Assembly: GCA_049724395.1 (NCBI GenBank)
Contig: JAUGWO010000283.1
Location: forward strand, 1 to 27,812
From: Spongospora subterranea f. sp. subterranea
Taxonomy: Eukaryota; Endomyxa: Phytomyxea; Phytomyxea; Plasmodiophorida
DNA length: 27,812 nucleotides
Reading direction: 5' to 3'
The stretch's first letter is position 1. Every line of letters begins with the position of its first letter. Both the position numbers and the translations under genes were made by a program. Below the pieces are notes generated by a model that ran no database searches, was not told the origin of the DNA, and saw only the letters and a program-made list of their open reading frames with translations. Positions 1 through 8,089 of this stretch are shown piece by piece.

Positions 1-1
1 T

Positions 2-562
2 AATCCTAGCCAAAAATATTTCTCGGGGGAAGCTGGTAAAGCCTTCCAAGGCGATCTGTCATGGTTGGAGGTGAAACGTTTACCCAAATTTGCTATAGAC
101 CCGTCTGTACTCACAAAAGAAATGGCGCGCGCCCTTCTCTTAGACAAGTGTGATGAACCTGCTGGAACTACGTCTTCTGAAGGGGATTTGTCAATGGCTG
201 CCCGACCTGAAATTGGAAAAAAAAAAGCTAAAAAAGCAAAACTAACTCCCATCTCACAGAGCATTACTCCTGTATGCCCCGAAGAACGATCGAAGATCTG
301 GGATCGATTGGCAACAAGCAACGAGCTACGAAGTGCGGTTGCCAAAGATCGTTTTATGATGCAACTGTTTGCAGCTGATAGCGAACCTTCACCACAGGCG
401 TTGGAATTTCGCATGATAAAGCAGCAGCAGGCAATTATTGAAGCTCGAATTGAACTGTCAAAAAAGCAACAAGAGTTACGTTTGCTACAGTCCGCTGCTG
501 AAGAGGAAAACGAACACGATCCTGAGCATGACACCGAAATTGCTGACTTTTTAATAAATTGA
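2..562 (+). CDS. Harbinger ORF1 protein, C-terminal part (NAM-associated type), 5' truncated by window edge
   Basis: The frame is open from base 2 to the TGA at 560-562, so the true start lies outside the window; the first in-frame start-like codon (TTG at 65) is not believable as the start because coding continues upstream. A basic motif RPEIGKKKAKKAK lies about 65 residues into the visible part and matches the RPxGxKKAK signature of the NAM-associated C-terminal domain found in Myb/SANT-like ORF1 proteins of plant and oomycete Harbinger elements. A charged amphipathic helix follows (IKQQQAIIEARIELSKKQQ), probably a coiled coil for dimerisation, then an acidic tail. In this family ORF1 binds DNA at the transposon ends and helps bring the transposase into the nucleus. 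The N-terminal Myb/SANT part would lie upstream. Confidence 0.7.
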   Translation, partial: NPSQKYFSGEAGKAFQGDLSWLEVKRLPKFAIDPSVLTKEMARALLLDKCDEPAGTTSSEGDLSMAARPEIGKKKAKKAKLTPISQSITPVCPEERSKIWDRLATSNELRSAVAKDRFMMQLFAADSEPSPQALEFRMIKQQQAIIEARIELSKKQQELRLLQSAAEEENEHDPEHDTEIADFLIN

Positions 563-587
563 TTTATAATTCGTGTCCTGTCACACC

Positions 588-1928
588 TCATATATGATGC
601 ATAAGATCAATCTGAAGCTGTGCATGCATATCGGCATTTTGTATTCTAGTCAGATTAACATATCGTACGGCTTCAGAATATGGGGCGTTCGCCTGAGGAA
701 CAATAATCTCGAAGGGATGCTCAGGTGCATAGTCCATGTCATTGATATAACTAGAGTCGACGCCCGTTTGTTTTTCATGATCAATTATCATATTGTGAAG
801 TATCGCGGTGGCTCTGACAACATCGCACATAGCATCTCGACTCCAGAGCCTGCAGGGGACCGTCAAAATGTGAAACCGGGCCTGTAGCATGCCGAAAGCG
901 CGTTCGACGTCTTTTCGTTTCTCTTCCTGCTTTTTCGCAAAAAGTTGCTGCATGCGAGATGATGGGTGACTGATTGTTTTAACAAAGCATTGGTGCTTGG
1001 GGTATATGCCGTCTGCTAACCAATATGGCAGCGTGTATGTGTGACCATTGATTTCATAGCGGACAGAGTGCTTTGACCCGTTAATAACATCGTGAAGCAA
1101 ATTTGAGATCGATCAAGGACATTCAGATCATTCAGAGAACCAGGACATCCAAAGAAGAAATGCCATATACGGCCTGAGTGATCGGCTACAGATTCAAGTA
1201 CAACGGTAGGGGTTCCTTCTTTCCCGGTAAACATACAAGCCCACGCGGAAGGACAATTTTTCCATCTAACGTGCATGCAATCGATCGAGCCGATGCATCC
1301 AGGCCAACCAGCTGCATTGCCCTCGTCTAAAAGTCGATGTAAATCGTTGACGTTGGGAGAGCGTAATGCTTCGTCGGCATACAGCTCAATCAAAGCTTGG
1401 CAAAATCGCTGAAGCGATTCTAGGCAAGTTGACTCCCCAAGACGAAATTTGTCGTCTAGCTCGTGTGCAGAAGCTCCTGAAGTTAACATTCGCAGAGCAC
1501 AAACCACCTTCTGCAAAGGTGTAAAACCTAGGACCTAGCAAACTAAAGCTTCGATCCCTTGAAATGTTGGAATGTACCTTGCATGCGTCACGCTTTTGGA
1601 CGAAATATCTGTCATGCGACGTGACTCGCTGCAGAATCTGGTCAAATAATTCTTTAGGCATCCGAAAGGTTCGTCGGAAATGCGTTTCATCGTATACGGG
1701 AGTAGATCCCCAATAGTCTTCATAGAGTAGTTGAGCATATAAACGACGTCGACGATCAACATTCGGTGCTCGGCCAGGGCATGACCCACCTCTGCTGATT
1801 GGATGCCGTTGAAAAGAGCTTTCTTCCATCTCATCTTCCTCCATCAAGGACATCAAAAGAAAATCATCACTATCGCTGGAAGATGATAAATTCCTAAATT
1901 GCTCCCAATATGCACCGTCTGTCATCAT
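588..1928 (-). pseudogene. PIF/Harbinger DDE transposase, one frameshift
   Basis: Transposase of the Harbinger nuclease (DDE_4) family. The start is one of two adjacent ATGs at 1928/1925. The N-terminal part has THFRRTFRMPKELFDQIL and YFVQKRDACK, then LQKVVCALRML. The catalytic triad is visible: first Asp in GSIDCMHV, second in SLNDLNVLD, Glu in KDVERAFG. A 43-nt GT..AG intron (1535-1577) restores the frame between QKRDACK and VLGFTPLQK, which fits the family. A second frame change near 1102-1116, just after LNVLDRS, has no splice signal and looks like a true indel of one or two bases; the following frame (LLHDVING, then YWLADGIYPK) continues the same protein to a TGA at 588-590. With that indel the protein would be cut between the second Asp and the Glu, so the copy is inactive unless it is a sequencing error. 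Tail-to-tail with ORF1. Confidence 0.85.
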
Positions 1929-2040
1929 TATGCGGAGAACGACATACCCCGCTGGGAACCACGGATATATTTCATTAGATGAGTATTCATTATTTTCAGA
2001 TTTACACATAAAGATAATAGTCCGCGGTGGAGATGCTCTA

Positions 2041-2185
2041 ACACCCAAAATCCACCCATTGCATTCGCTAACACCCAAAATCCACCATTGCATACGCAAT
2101 TTTTACAGTGTTTGGGTGTTGGTTTTTGGGTGTTAACACCCACGTGGGTGATAACACCCACGTGGGTGTTAACACCCAAAATCCG
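2041..2185. repeat. Subterminal array of AACACCCA/TGGGTGTT motifs
   Basis: Two tandem copies of about 29 bp start with ACACCCAAAATCCACC (2041 and 2071). They are followed by alternating direct and inverted 8-mers: TGGGTGTT at 2113, 2127 and 2163, and AACACCCA at 2135, 2153 and 2171, with CACGTG between some of them. The block 2127-2178 is almost a perfect palindrome. It sits just outside the transposase start, where Harbinger elements carry transposase/ORF1 binding sites and the promoter. Confidence 0.75.
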
Positions 2186-2186
2186 A

Positions 2187-2553
2187 CCACTCATATTTTA
2201 CGTGCGGCTATAATTCACTGGCCGCACTAGGTGGCCAAAACTTGCAAAATTGTTTAGAAACTGGCCCAAAATTTGAGATTTTAAAGTCATAGTGTGTCTT
2301 AACTCTTCTTTCTACAAAGCTGATTCAGTTTCTCACATAATGCAGCGACGAACACCGTTAATTCACACAACAGACCGGCCACATCTCAATGCTGCTGCTA
2401 TGTGGAAGGCAGCTTCGAACGCTGTCGTCTTTCCCATTACGTTATTTTATTACAAAGGGAAAACTATCACAACTTCTTCATTTTTTTCTTGAAATTGTTC
2501 AAGCGGGGCACATCCTATCAAGCGGCTGTCAGAAATGCATTCTTCTCATTGTA
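2187..2553. other. No gene recognised
   Basis: AT-rich sequence between the Harbinger end and the next coding remnant. Short open frames occur on both strands, but none shows family motifs, splice signals or repeats. Confidence 0.5.
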
Positions 2554-2931
2554 TTAAATCTTAACATAGAACACATAATAAGAGAGACCACGGCTTTCGA
2601 ATTTGCCTTCCACATAACAGGCTCTGCCGTCGTTCTCCAGGTCGTTGTAATAATACCGACCAGGAATTTTGACGGTTTCTTGACGCAAGATGTGTGCATA
2701 AAAATGTGAACCTGTGTCCGATGTGGATGAGATGCGAGCAACAAGACGCCAGTGGAACCCGTTAGCAGTAACTTGTTCATTACACATCAAGCTGTCAGAT
2801 GCACACTCTACTGGCAGCTCGATCAACATGATATTCTCTGGCATTGATACAATCTCGAGAACATCTTTCGTAAGAACCTGGGAACCAAATGAATACACAG
2901 CAACGGAACATGCTTTCAGCCTCTACCATAT
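2554..2931 (-). pseudogene. Unrecognised coding remnant, weakly like a ubiquitin protease C-terminus
   Basis: A minus-strand frame runs from about 2931 (after a stop) to a stop at 2554. It reads like real protein: ENIMLIELPVE, then WRLVARISSTSDTGSHFYAH, then GRYYYNDLEND. The order (hydrophobic strand, a GSHFYAH box, an aromatic YYYND box) resembles the His-box end of USP-type ubiquitin hydrolases (GHYxAY..WYxFND), but the match is weak and no Cys box is seen upstream. It may belong to the same degraded element as the minus-strand pieces at 3.2-4.1 kb. No start codon can be assigned. I do not claim a function. Confidence 0.25.
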
Positions 2932-3197
2932 CACAGGCCGGGCCTGAGCAAAGTCGGTTGGTCATTTCCAATCGCTGTTGGAACAGCGGATAAGGCCCGC
3001 ACAAACTTTGTAATGCAGAGTTATGGCAACATCGTTGGTTTTGGGATGAAGTAATTTCTTAGATTTTGTGCAGCGAAACTGCTTTTTCCGAAACTACCAA
3101 ATCGTGACTATCGACACTGCCAGTCGAATCAACGAACGCATTCTCAGGCTCCTTGGGAAAACCTTGACGCGTTCGGGTCATGACTGGTGTTGATATT

Positions 3198-3640
3198 GCA
3201 ATTTCGAAATCTGCCACATTGTTGACCGGTCTCTTCAAAGCAATTCGGCCGCCTTGATTTAAATATTTAGTGTTCTAGTTCGTAGTGAATTGTTCAACGA
3301 AATCCCCACATGGAATCGCCACTTTGCGCTCCGAATTCCTGCTCGTTGAATTTGGCGAATAAGTATTTGACCTGTCTTTCAGTAGGACAAACCGAAGAAT
3401 CAGCTAATTTTGATTCAATACCGCGGTCGCCGAATTTGAGAGTACCCTCGATGAACCGATTACGAATTGCGTGACGATACGATTTATACGCTTCAGCGAC
3501 TCCTGATCCATGTTTGAACATCTGATGGATCTCTGTCTCAACGGCTTCAGATACGAATACCCATGTAAACCTTGCTTAAAAGAATACGTTCTAGTATTGG
3601 TCGACTTTCGTTTGTTTGGGTCAAGTTTCATTGATAACCA
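3198..3640 (-). repeat. Dispersed repeat, copy 1 (minus orientation)
   Basis: The reverse complement of this stretch aligns with 14745-15440. Shared blocks include ATGAAACTTGACCCAAACAA at one end, CATGGATCAGGAGTCGCTGA in the middle, and CAAGGCGG followed by GAAATTGCAATATCAACA at the far end. Both copies encode a similar peptide: FKHGSGVAEA, then FIEGTLKFGDRGIES here and FIEGILKFGDRGIES in the other copy. Conservation at the protein level suggests a decayed transposon or duplicated gene; the family was not recognised. Copy 2 has about 210 extra bp (near 14866-15084) that this copy lacks. Confidence 0.7.
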
Positions 3641-4066
3641 GTTGCAACCCTTGAATTTATCAAACCATGCAATTGTTTGGGTTCGCAGCCGATATTAACG
3701 CAAAATTCGGCTCCAAATTTGATCGTAGATGGACAAAACAGAGTAAACCTCTCAAATTTGTACTGGAAGCCTTCCGGTATAATCGATTGGAAATTTGAAC
3801 TGCTCAAGGTCCGACAACGGAATAAGTTCTCCATAGTGATGAGTCACTTCGGGAACAATTGAAAACAAACAATCGACGAGGTGACTACCGTACGGCACGA
3901 AATAACGTATCAACTTTAATAACGTATAATCGACCCCCCGGCACATAAGTATGGTAAAAATACCGGCACATTGGCATTTTTGGTCACACAAAATTAGTGC
4001 ACTTTGAAACTTTCCATCAAACTTGAAACTCCGTGACTCCCGACGTTGCCCAATTGTAAAATGCAC
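3641..4066 (-). pseudogene. Unrecognised coding remnant upstream of repeat copy 1
   Basis: Two overlapping minus-strand frames contain protein-like text, for example LIRYFVPYGSHLVDCLFSIV and FEVTLFC-like text near 3740 ending in NIGCEPKQLHGL, just upstream of the dispersed repeat. The frames are not continuous and no splice pair clearly joins them. The peptide IRYFVPYG is also encoded on the + strand at 4727-4753 because of the 31-bp inverted repeat. Probably part of the same degraded element as copy 1. Function unknown. Confidence 0.2.
3885..3915. repeat. 31-bp inverted repeat, left copy
   Basis: CTACCGTACGGCACGAAATA followed by ACGTATCAACT. It is the reverse complement of 4725-4755 with one mismatch. 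The two copies flank about 0.8 kb that contains the OTU-like ORF. Confidence 0.85.
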
Positions 4067-4204
4067 TACCGTAGGGTATCGGAAAGAATTTGCGGAGTGA
4101 AGGGTTTGCTGGCCAAGGAATAAAGTTGACTGTGCTGCGGACCTGCGGTGCGTTGATATGAGGGCAGCGTCGTCGCCCGTCGGCTCGTCGCCTGAATTGT
4201 CATC

Positions 4205-4498
4205 TTGATCCAACGGGCTATCATGGTCTCCCAATGGTCGACGTTCACCACTTTTAGACAATGGCAAAGCCTTTGTACCTGAAGACGTTCCCGGGGATGG
4301 GAACTGTTTCTACCATGCTATCGTTGCTAGTCGTCAAGTGCCCAGCCTCAGTCACCCAGACCTACGTCAGGCAACGGCAGCGTTCGCGCTCGGGTGTGGT
4401 CGTACAGCAGCTGAGAAGGTGGTCGACCTTTTGCATCGGAGAGTTCCCTCAGGACCATGTTCCTTCAGGTTTGCGTCGATCACGTTCGTTTGCTAGTA
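4205..4498 (+). pseudogene. OTU-like cysteine protease fragment
   Basis: Open frame after a TGA near 4204, ending at the TAG in TTTGCTAG (about 4497). It contains PEDVPGDGNCFYHAIVASRQ followed by SHPDLRQATAAFALGCGR. GDGNCFYHAI is the OTU catalytic Cys motif (D-G-x-N-C-x-F), and HPDLRQ fits the next helix. The catalytic His end is absent from this frame, so only the N-terminal half is present. OTU proteases cleave ubiquitin-like conjugates and often ride in transposable elements, which suits the repeat-rich setting. No start codon or intron could be chosen with confidence. Confidence 0.5.
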
Positions 4499-4599
4499 AC
4501 GTTGATATGGCGCTTCTTTCTCGACATCAACGTCTACTCGAACTTCGAGGAAGGCATAACTTTGTGGCCGAAGCCACTGATCCAGTCAACTATCTATAA

Positions 4600-4825
4600 A
4601 TACACTCAGGTGTATCACTTATATACACTAAGGTGTATCATTTTATATGTACACTTTTTCGACACACAATGCTGACACATGTAGCTTTCTCGGCACACAA
4701 GTTTGCGCAGCACATTGAACAAATAGTTGATACGTTATTTTGTGCCGTACGGTAGATCGAAAACGCAAATATGCTGCAGTGTTGTTCATTATACACTTGC
4801 AGTCATCATATATACACAAGTGTAT
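4600..4825. repeat. Three palindromic ATACAC..GTGTAT motifs
   Basis: ATACACTCAGGTGTATC (4600-4616), ATACACTAAGGTGTATC (4623-4639) and ATACACAAGTGTAT (4812-4825) share inverted half-sites TACACT/GGTGTA. They may be protein-binding dyads or debris of a small element; there is no functional evidence. Confidence 0.5.
4725..4755. repeat. 31-bp inverted repeat, right copy
   Basis: AGTTGATACGTTATTTTGTG followed by CCGTACGGTAG. It is the reverse complement of 3885-3915 apart from one base. Confidence 0.85.
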
Positions 4826-4891
4826 ATACAGGTTCCCAGTTGCCCAGACGTACAAGGTTTGTCCAAATGCGTCCCGTACCGTACCCTATAC

Positions 4892-4931
4892 CCGTACCTC
4901 GTACCCTATCATTAAAAGGTACGGGGTACGG
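4892..4931. repeat. GTACC-type hairpin
   Basis: CCGTACCTCGTACC (4892-4905) pairs with GGTACGGGGTACGG (4918-4931) over 13 of 14 positions around a 12-nt loop. Further CCGTACC copies lie at 4874-4885. It lies about 180 bp upstream of the small membrane protein gene. Confidence 0.6.
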
Positions 4932-5109
4932 ACTTTCAAAGTACCGAACCTTGCTGAGCCTCTTGAAACAACGAAACTGCGAGAGCGGCACTTACCACAC
5001 AGTCAATTGCAGAACTTTAAAATAAAATCGTCAAGCTGTACTACTACTATATCGTGCTGCTTTTCGTCGCACCGCCGTTAGCTGCCGCACGGCAAATAGA
5101 GATTAGCAG

Positions 5110-5298
5110 ATGTTTGGCAGGGGGTCAGTGATCGCAGTCATATTCGGGACGATAGGTGGTGCTGCCGTTGGATTCTATGTTCAGGACATGGCCATGAGGC
5201 GACATCGACAGGACATGAAAAGGAGATGGGCTGAGATGGTTGAAGAGGAACGGGTCCTGCTACGGCAAGAGGTGGATTCCCGTTCCGCCGATGCTTGA
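5110..5298 (+). CDS. Small single-pass membrane protein (62 aa)
   Basis: The ORF starts MFGRGSVIAVIFGTIGGAAV. Residues 6-24 form a glycine-rich hydrophobic segment ending GFYVQD, followed by a strongly charged helix (RRHRQDMKRRWAEMVEEE) and a short polar tail. The arrangement (N-terminal glycine-rich anchor with G..GxxxGxY, then a charged helix) resembles short mitochondrial microproteins of the STMP1 kind, but similarity is limited to this pattern. The Gly-rich helix could mediate packing in a membrane complex. The ORF is complete without introns and is followed by 327 bp before the MACPF gene. Function unknown; the alternative is a chance ORF, which the clean anchor plus helix makes less likely. 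Confidence 0.5.
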   Translation: MFGRGSVIAVIFGTIGGAAVGFYVQDMAMRRHRQDMKRRWAEMVEEERVLLRQEVDSRSADA

Positions 5299-5625
5299 AC
5301 ACACATTATATATATTGGAATGAACGATTGATTAGATAATGAGGTATTACCGGATTGACTTATCACGTCGTAATGTAATGTGTGCAATGCCTGCCTGTGT
5401 CTGTGACTGTTCAAATGGTCCATGTTTCACCTTTCACAGTTCAAGGGGGGGTCCCGACGTGACTCCATCACTGTACCCCACCCCGATTTCATCATCACAT
5501 TGGATATTTTGTCAACATTCGAGCAGAGATACGTTATGGGGCCCGGCAGACGGCGCGATCGAAGCTGTCATTGGCATCATCATCATCCATCATAACTCTA
5601 TCGGCATTGTCATTTCGCAATCGCC
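5299..5625. promoter_or_regulatory. Intergenic stretch upstream of the MACPF gene
   Basis: 327 bp with no supported gene; it should contain the MACPF promoter. The CATCATCATCATCC run at 5576-5590 is low-complexity. No TATA box or named factor site was recognised. Confidence 0.3.
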
Positions 5626-7984
5626 ATGGACCGCATTCCCCTCGTGTTTTGCTCGTTGCTACTCCTGTGTGGTGTCGGGTACTCAATCGAGCCTGAGGAT
5701 TTGTTTCATAACATCGTCAGTGAGTATTATTCAACCCAGGACCTAGTTCTAATTGTATATATTGGTAGGGATATATTGGATACGGGTGATAATATGTTTC
5801 ATCACCTGCTAGCCTGTTTCTAATTTTTGAGTACTCTGCATCAGATATCATCAATTTCTCGGCAACCCTCATGCATCCAGTATTGATCCAGGCTTTAAGT
5901 GTAATTCCCTCACAAACCGCGCTTCATTTAATTTTTCAAATTATATTTTTTCCCAGCACCGATTTTTGACACGACCGACTATAGCGAAGCGCGAATGTCG
6001 TCGGATGATAGATATCGGGTTCCTAACGGTAAAACTGTCCTAGATATTTACTCGACTCTGCAGTTCATCAAAATGTCCACAATCAGGTGTTGACGCCCAT
6101 TCAACCTCATCTTGCAATTCCCAGTTTACGTCTCAGGCGGTTACCGACGAAAACACGTTTTCCAAGGTTCTCTCACTGCCAGGTTTTGTTTCCTCTGGCG
6201 CTCATTGATTCCACAGGTGCTTCAAACTTCAGTTAATGCTGATTTTGTTGGGGTTCCGTTTTCTGCCAATGCTGAGTTCCAATCAATATCTAAAAAGTTG
6301 AACACATATTTGGAGCTGCAGATCTGGTCTTAATTGAGTCTTAGGACCCGCACCGAAAACAATGTGTTTGTTGAATCGATGTCTGTCTGTGAACAATACG
6401 TTGCTAGTATTCTTGCGTTTGACCCTCCAAAAAAGACAGAAAATTTCAAGGTTGGAGCTGACCAGCTTCCAAAAAGATTCAATGATTCCGAAGAAACAAG
6501 AGAGAAATACTTCAATTTCTTTGTAGGTGAAATATATTTGCGAATCTTCGATCATTCACCTGCTATGGTCGTCTTTAGGAACGGTTCGGAACACATGTCG
6601 TCACCAAGATATGGATGGGAGCAAGGTAATCAATATCTCTAAACCTCGTGAATTCCATTTGAGATTCCGTCTCAGGGTGGTTCGCCGTTATCAACTCGAG
6701 GCTCATACGTTCGCCAAGGTATGTTGTCGATCAGGTCTAAGTTCACCAGTTCCTTTAATCCATCCAAATTAGCTCGTAGGGCAGGGAGTCAAGGTTGCAG
6801 CAGCTGCCAGTGTTTATTCTGCAGGGGTCATGGGGAGAGCCGCCCTGAAAACGGAGTTCGAGAGGTCCCAGTCTTCGAGGTTCGAGGAGTATCATGCCGC
6901 CTGTTCCGAGTTTGCCTTAGGAACGGTCATCCCCACGAATCCAGAAAACAATTTATGGTTTGGAATTCTCGACAAACCAGGTACGCTTCAATCCACGTCT
7001 TTGTGTCAATTCTGGCTGAAGTTTGACACAGCGCCTGTTCGCTATACCCTTGCCCGAATTTCTGATTTTGTTGAGCCTGAGCTGCACGATGAGGTTGTAA
7101 TGGCGCTTCTGGAGCTATGCAAAGTAAGATGACCGAACCCAATAATCATTTCAATTATCGTATGTTTCTGATCGATCTGCAGCATGTCAAAAATGCTTTA
7201 TGTGAAAGTCTTCCAAAAATCGCTGCACCGTATCCAATGTGCCCGGAGATGGTATTCCCACCAAAATTCACCAAGGCTTACTCATCATGCACATTTGGAG
7301 TCTCGGAAACGCAGGCCAATTTTCCGAGCGCATCGTGTTCGGTCAATCAAGCAATGGTTTGCTCTTTACCACTGTAAATTTTATTGAGATTGAGCGATGT
7401 TGATTTTAGAGAGGTGTTCGTTTCCAAAAACTGGGCAATAGCTTCAAGTTTAATATCGGTTGCGCCAGTCGAGCGGATATCGCTCTGCACGGTGGAAGCT
7501 GGGGCTCACCGATGCGTCTCAAAAACGTACCTGACAAGTCCAGGTTTGCTCGAGGTCGAAGAGCTCGTCTTCCGTTGCTGACGAGAAACATAGCCACCTG
7601 GAATTGCATTGCCCTGCAGGACATTTCGCGTCCGGAATTGGTTTCACCAAATACTGTGGATTCAACACTGCTAATAACGCTTTCGCCAGAATATTCTGTG
7701 TTCGCTCAATGGTTAACCTTGGTCAGATTCAACACATCTTTGTGCACAGTTAAGATCATCATTGACGTTGTTGCCATTTAGGCGAAATGTATCAAACGGA
7801 TTGGATGAAAACAATGGAGAATCCGCGCCCATCATTCAAAGAATTCTCTTGTCCTGAACAGACAGTCATGACCGGAATCGACTTTAAAGGCCGCTCGGTC
7901 GGGACCATGAGAGAATTCGCCAGAGTGACTTGCCGGGCAATTGGACCTCCCTGTACCACGTTCGATTCTCATCGGTTTTGGTGA
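5626..7984 (+). CDS. Secreted MACPF/perforin-like protein with Cys-repeat C-terminus
   Basis: Multi-exon gene. Exon 1 (5626-5719) gives a signal peptide (MDRIPLVFCSLLLLCGVGYS). In-phase exons by splice signals are 5957-6028, 6064-6086, 6125-6182, 6233-6296, 6345-6522, 6579-6625, 6676-6718, 6773-6980, 7032-7123, 7183-7251, 7315-7356, 7410 to about 7720 (inner structure unsure) and 7782-7984; introns run from 35 nt upward. The MACPF core shows KYFNFF followed by ERFGTHVVTKIWMGA, the family signature (YGTHYxxxxxxGG), and ends PVRYTLARISDF. The C-terminal part has three Cys-centred units: SCSVNQAMRGVRF, HCPAGHFASGIGF and SCPEQTVMTGIDF, each with a later Cys. This recalls the three-repeat APC-beta domain of apicomplexan perforin-like proteins, which binds membranes. 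MACPF proteins oligomerise into membrane pores. The gene looks whole. It converges on the HSPA12-VWA gene, 105 bp away. Confidence 0.8.
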
Positions 7985-8089
7985 GCGCGGTCTCCAATAC
8001 CAATCCTGATAGTTTATTCATAAAATCCAATCGAAGAGCCCAATCAACCATGCGGATCGCAGACGTTCAATACAAAACTGTAATTCGAT

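Larger units (their letters stand above)
1..2186. mobile_element. PIF/Harbinger DNA transposon, right part, decayed
   Basis: The stretch holds the two genes typical of PIF/Harbinger elements: an ORF1 protein on the + strand ending at 562 and a DDE transposase on the - strand ending at 588, so they meet tail to tail with 25 bp between them. The left end of the element lies outside the window. The right end is taken to be the motif array at 2041-2185, because coding sequence stops there and the subterminal motifs stop abruptly; the exact terminus and the expected 3-bp target duplication were not identified. The transposase frame is broken, so the copy is probably inactive. Element class is firm; the right boundary is inferred. 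Confidence 0.8.

Noticed and set aside
1930-2136. Plus-strand ORF opposite the transposase start
   Set aside because: Its text mirrors the minus-strand transposase leader and repeat array; it has no domain.
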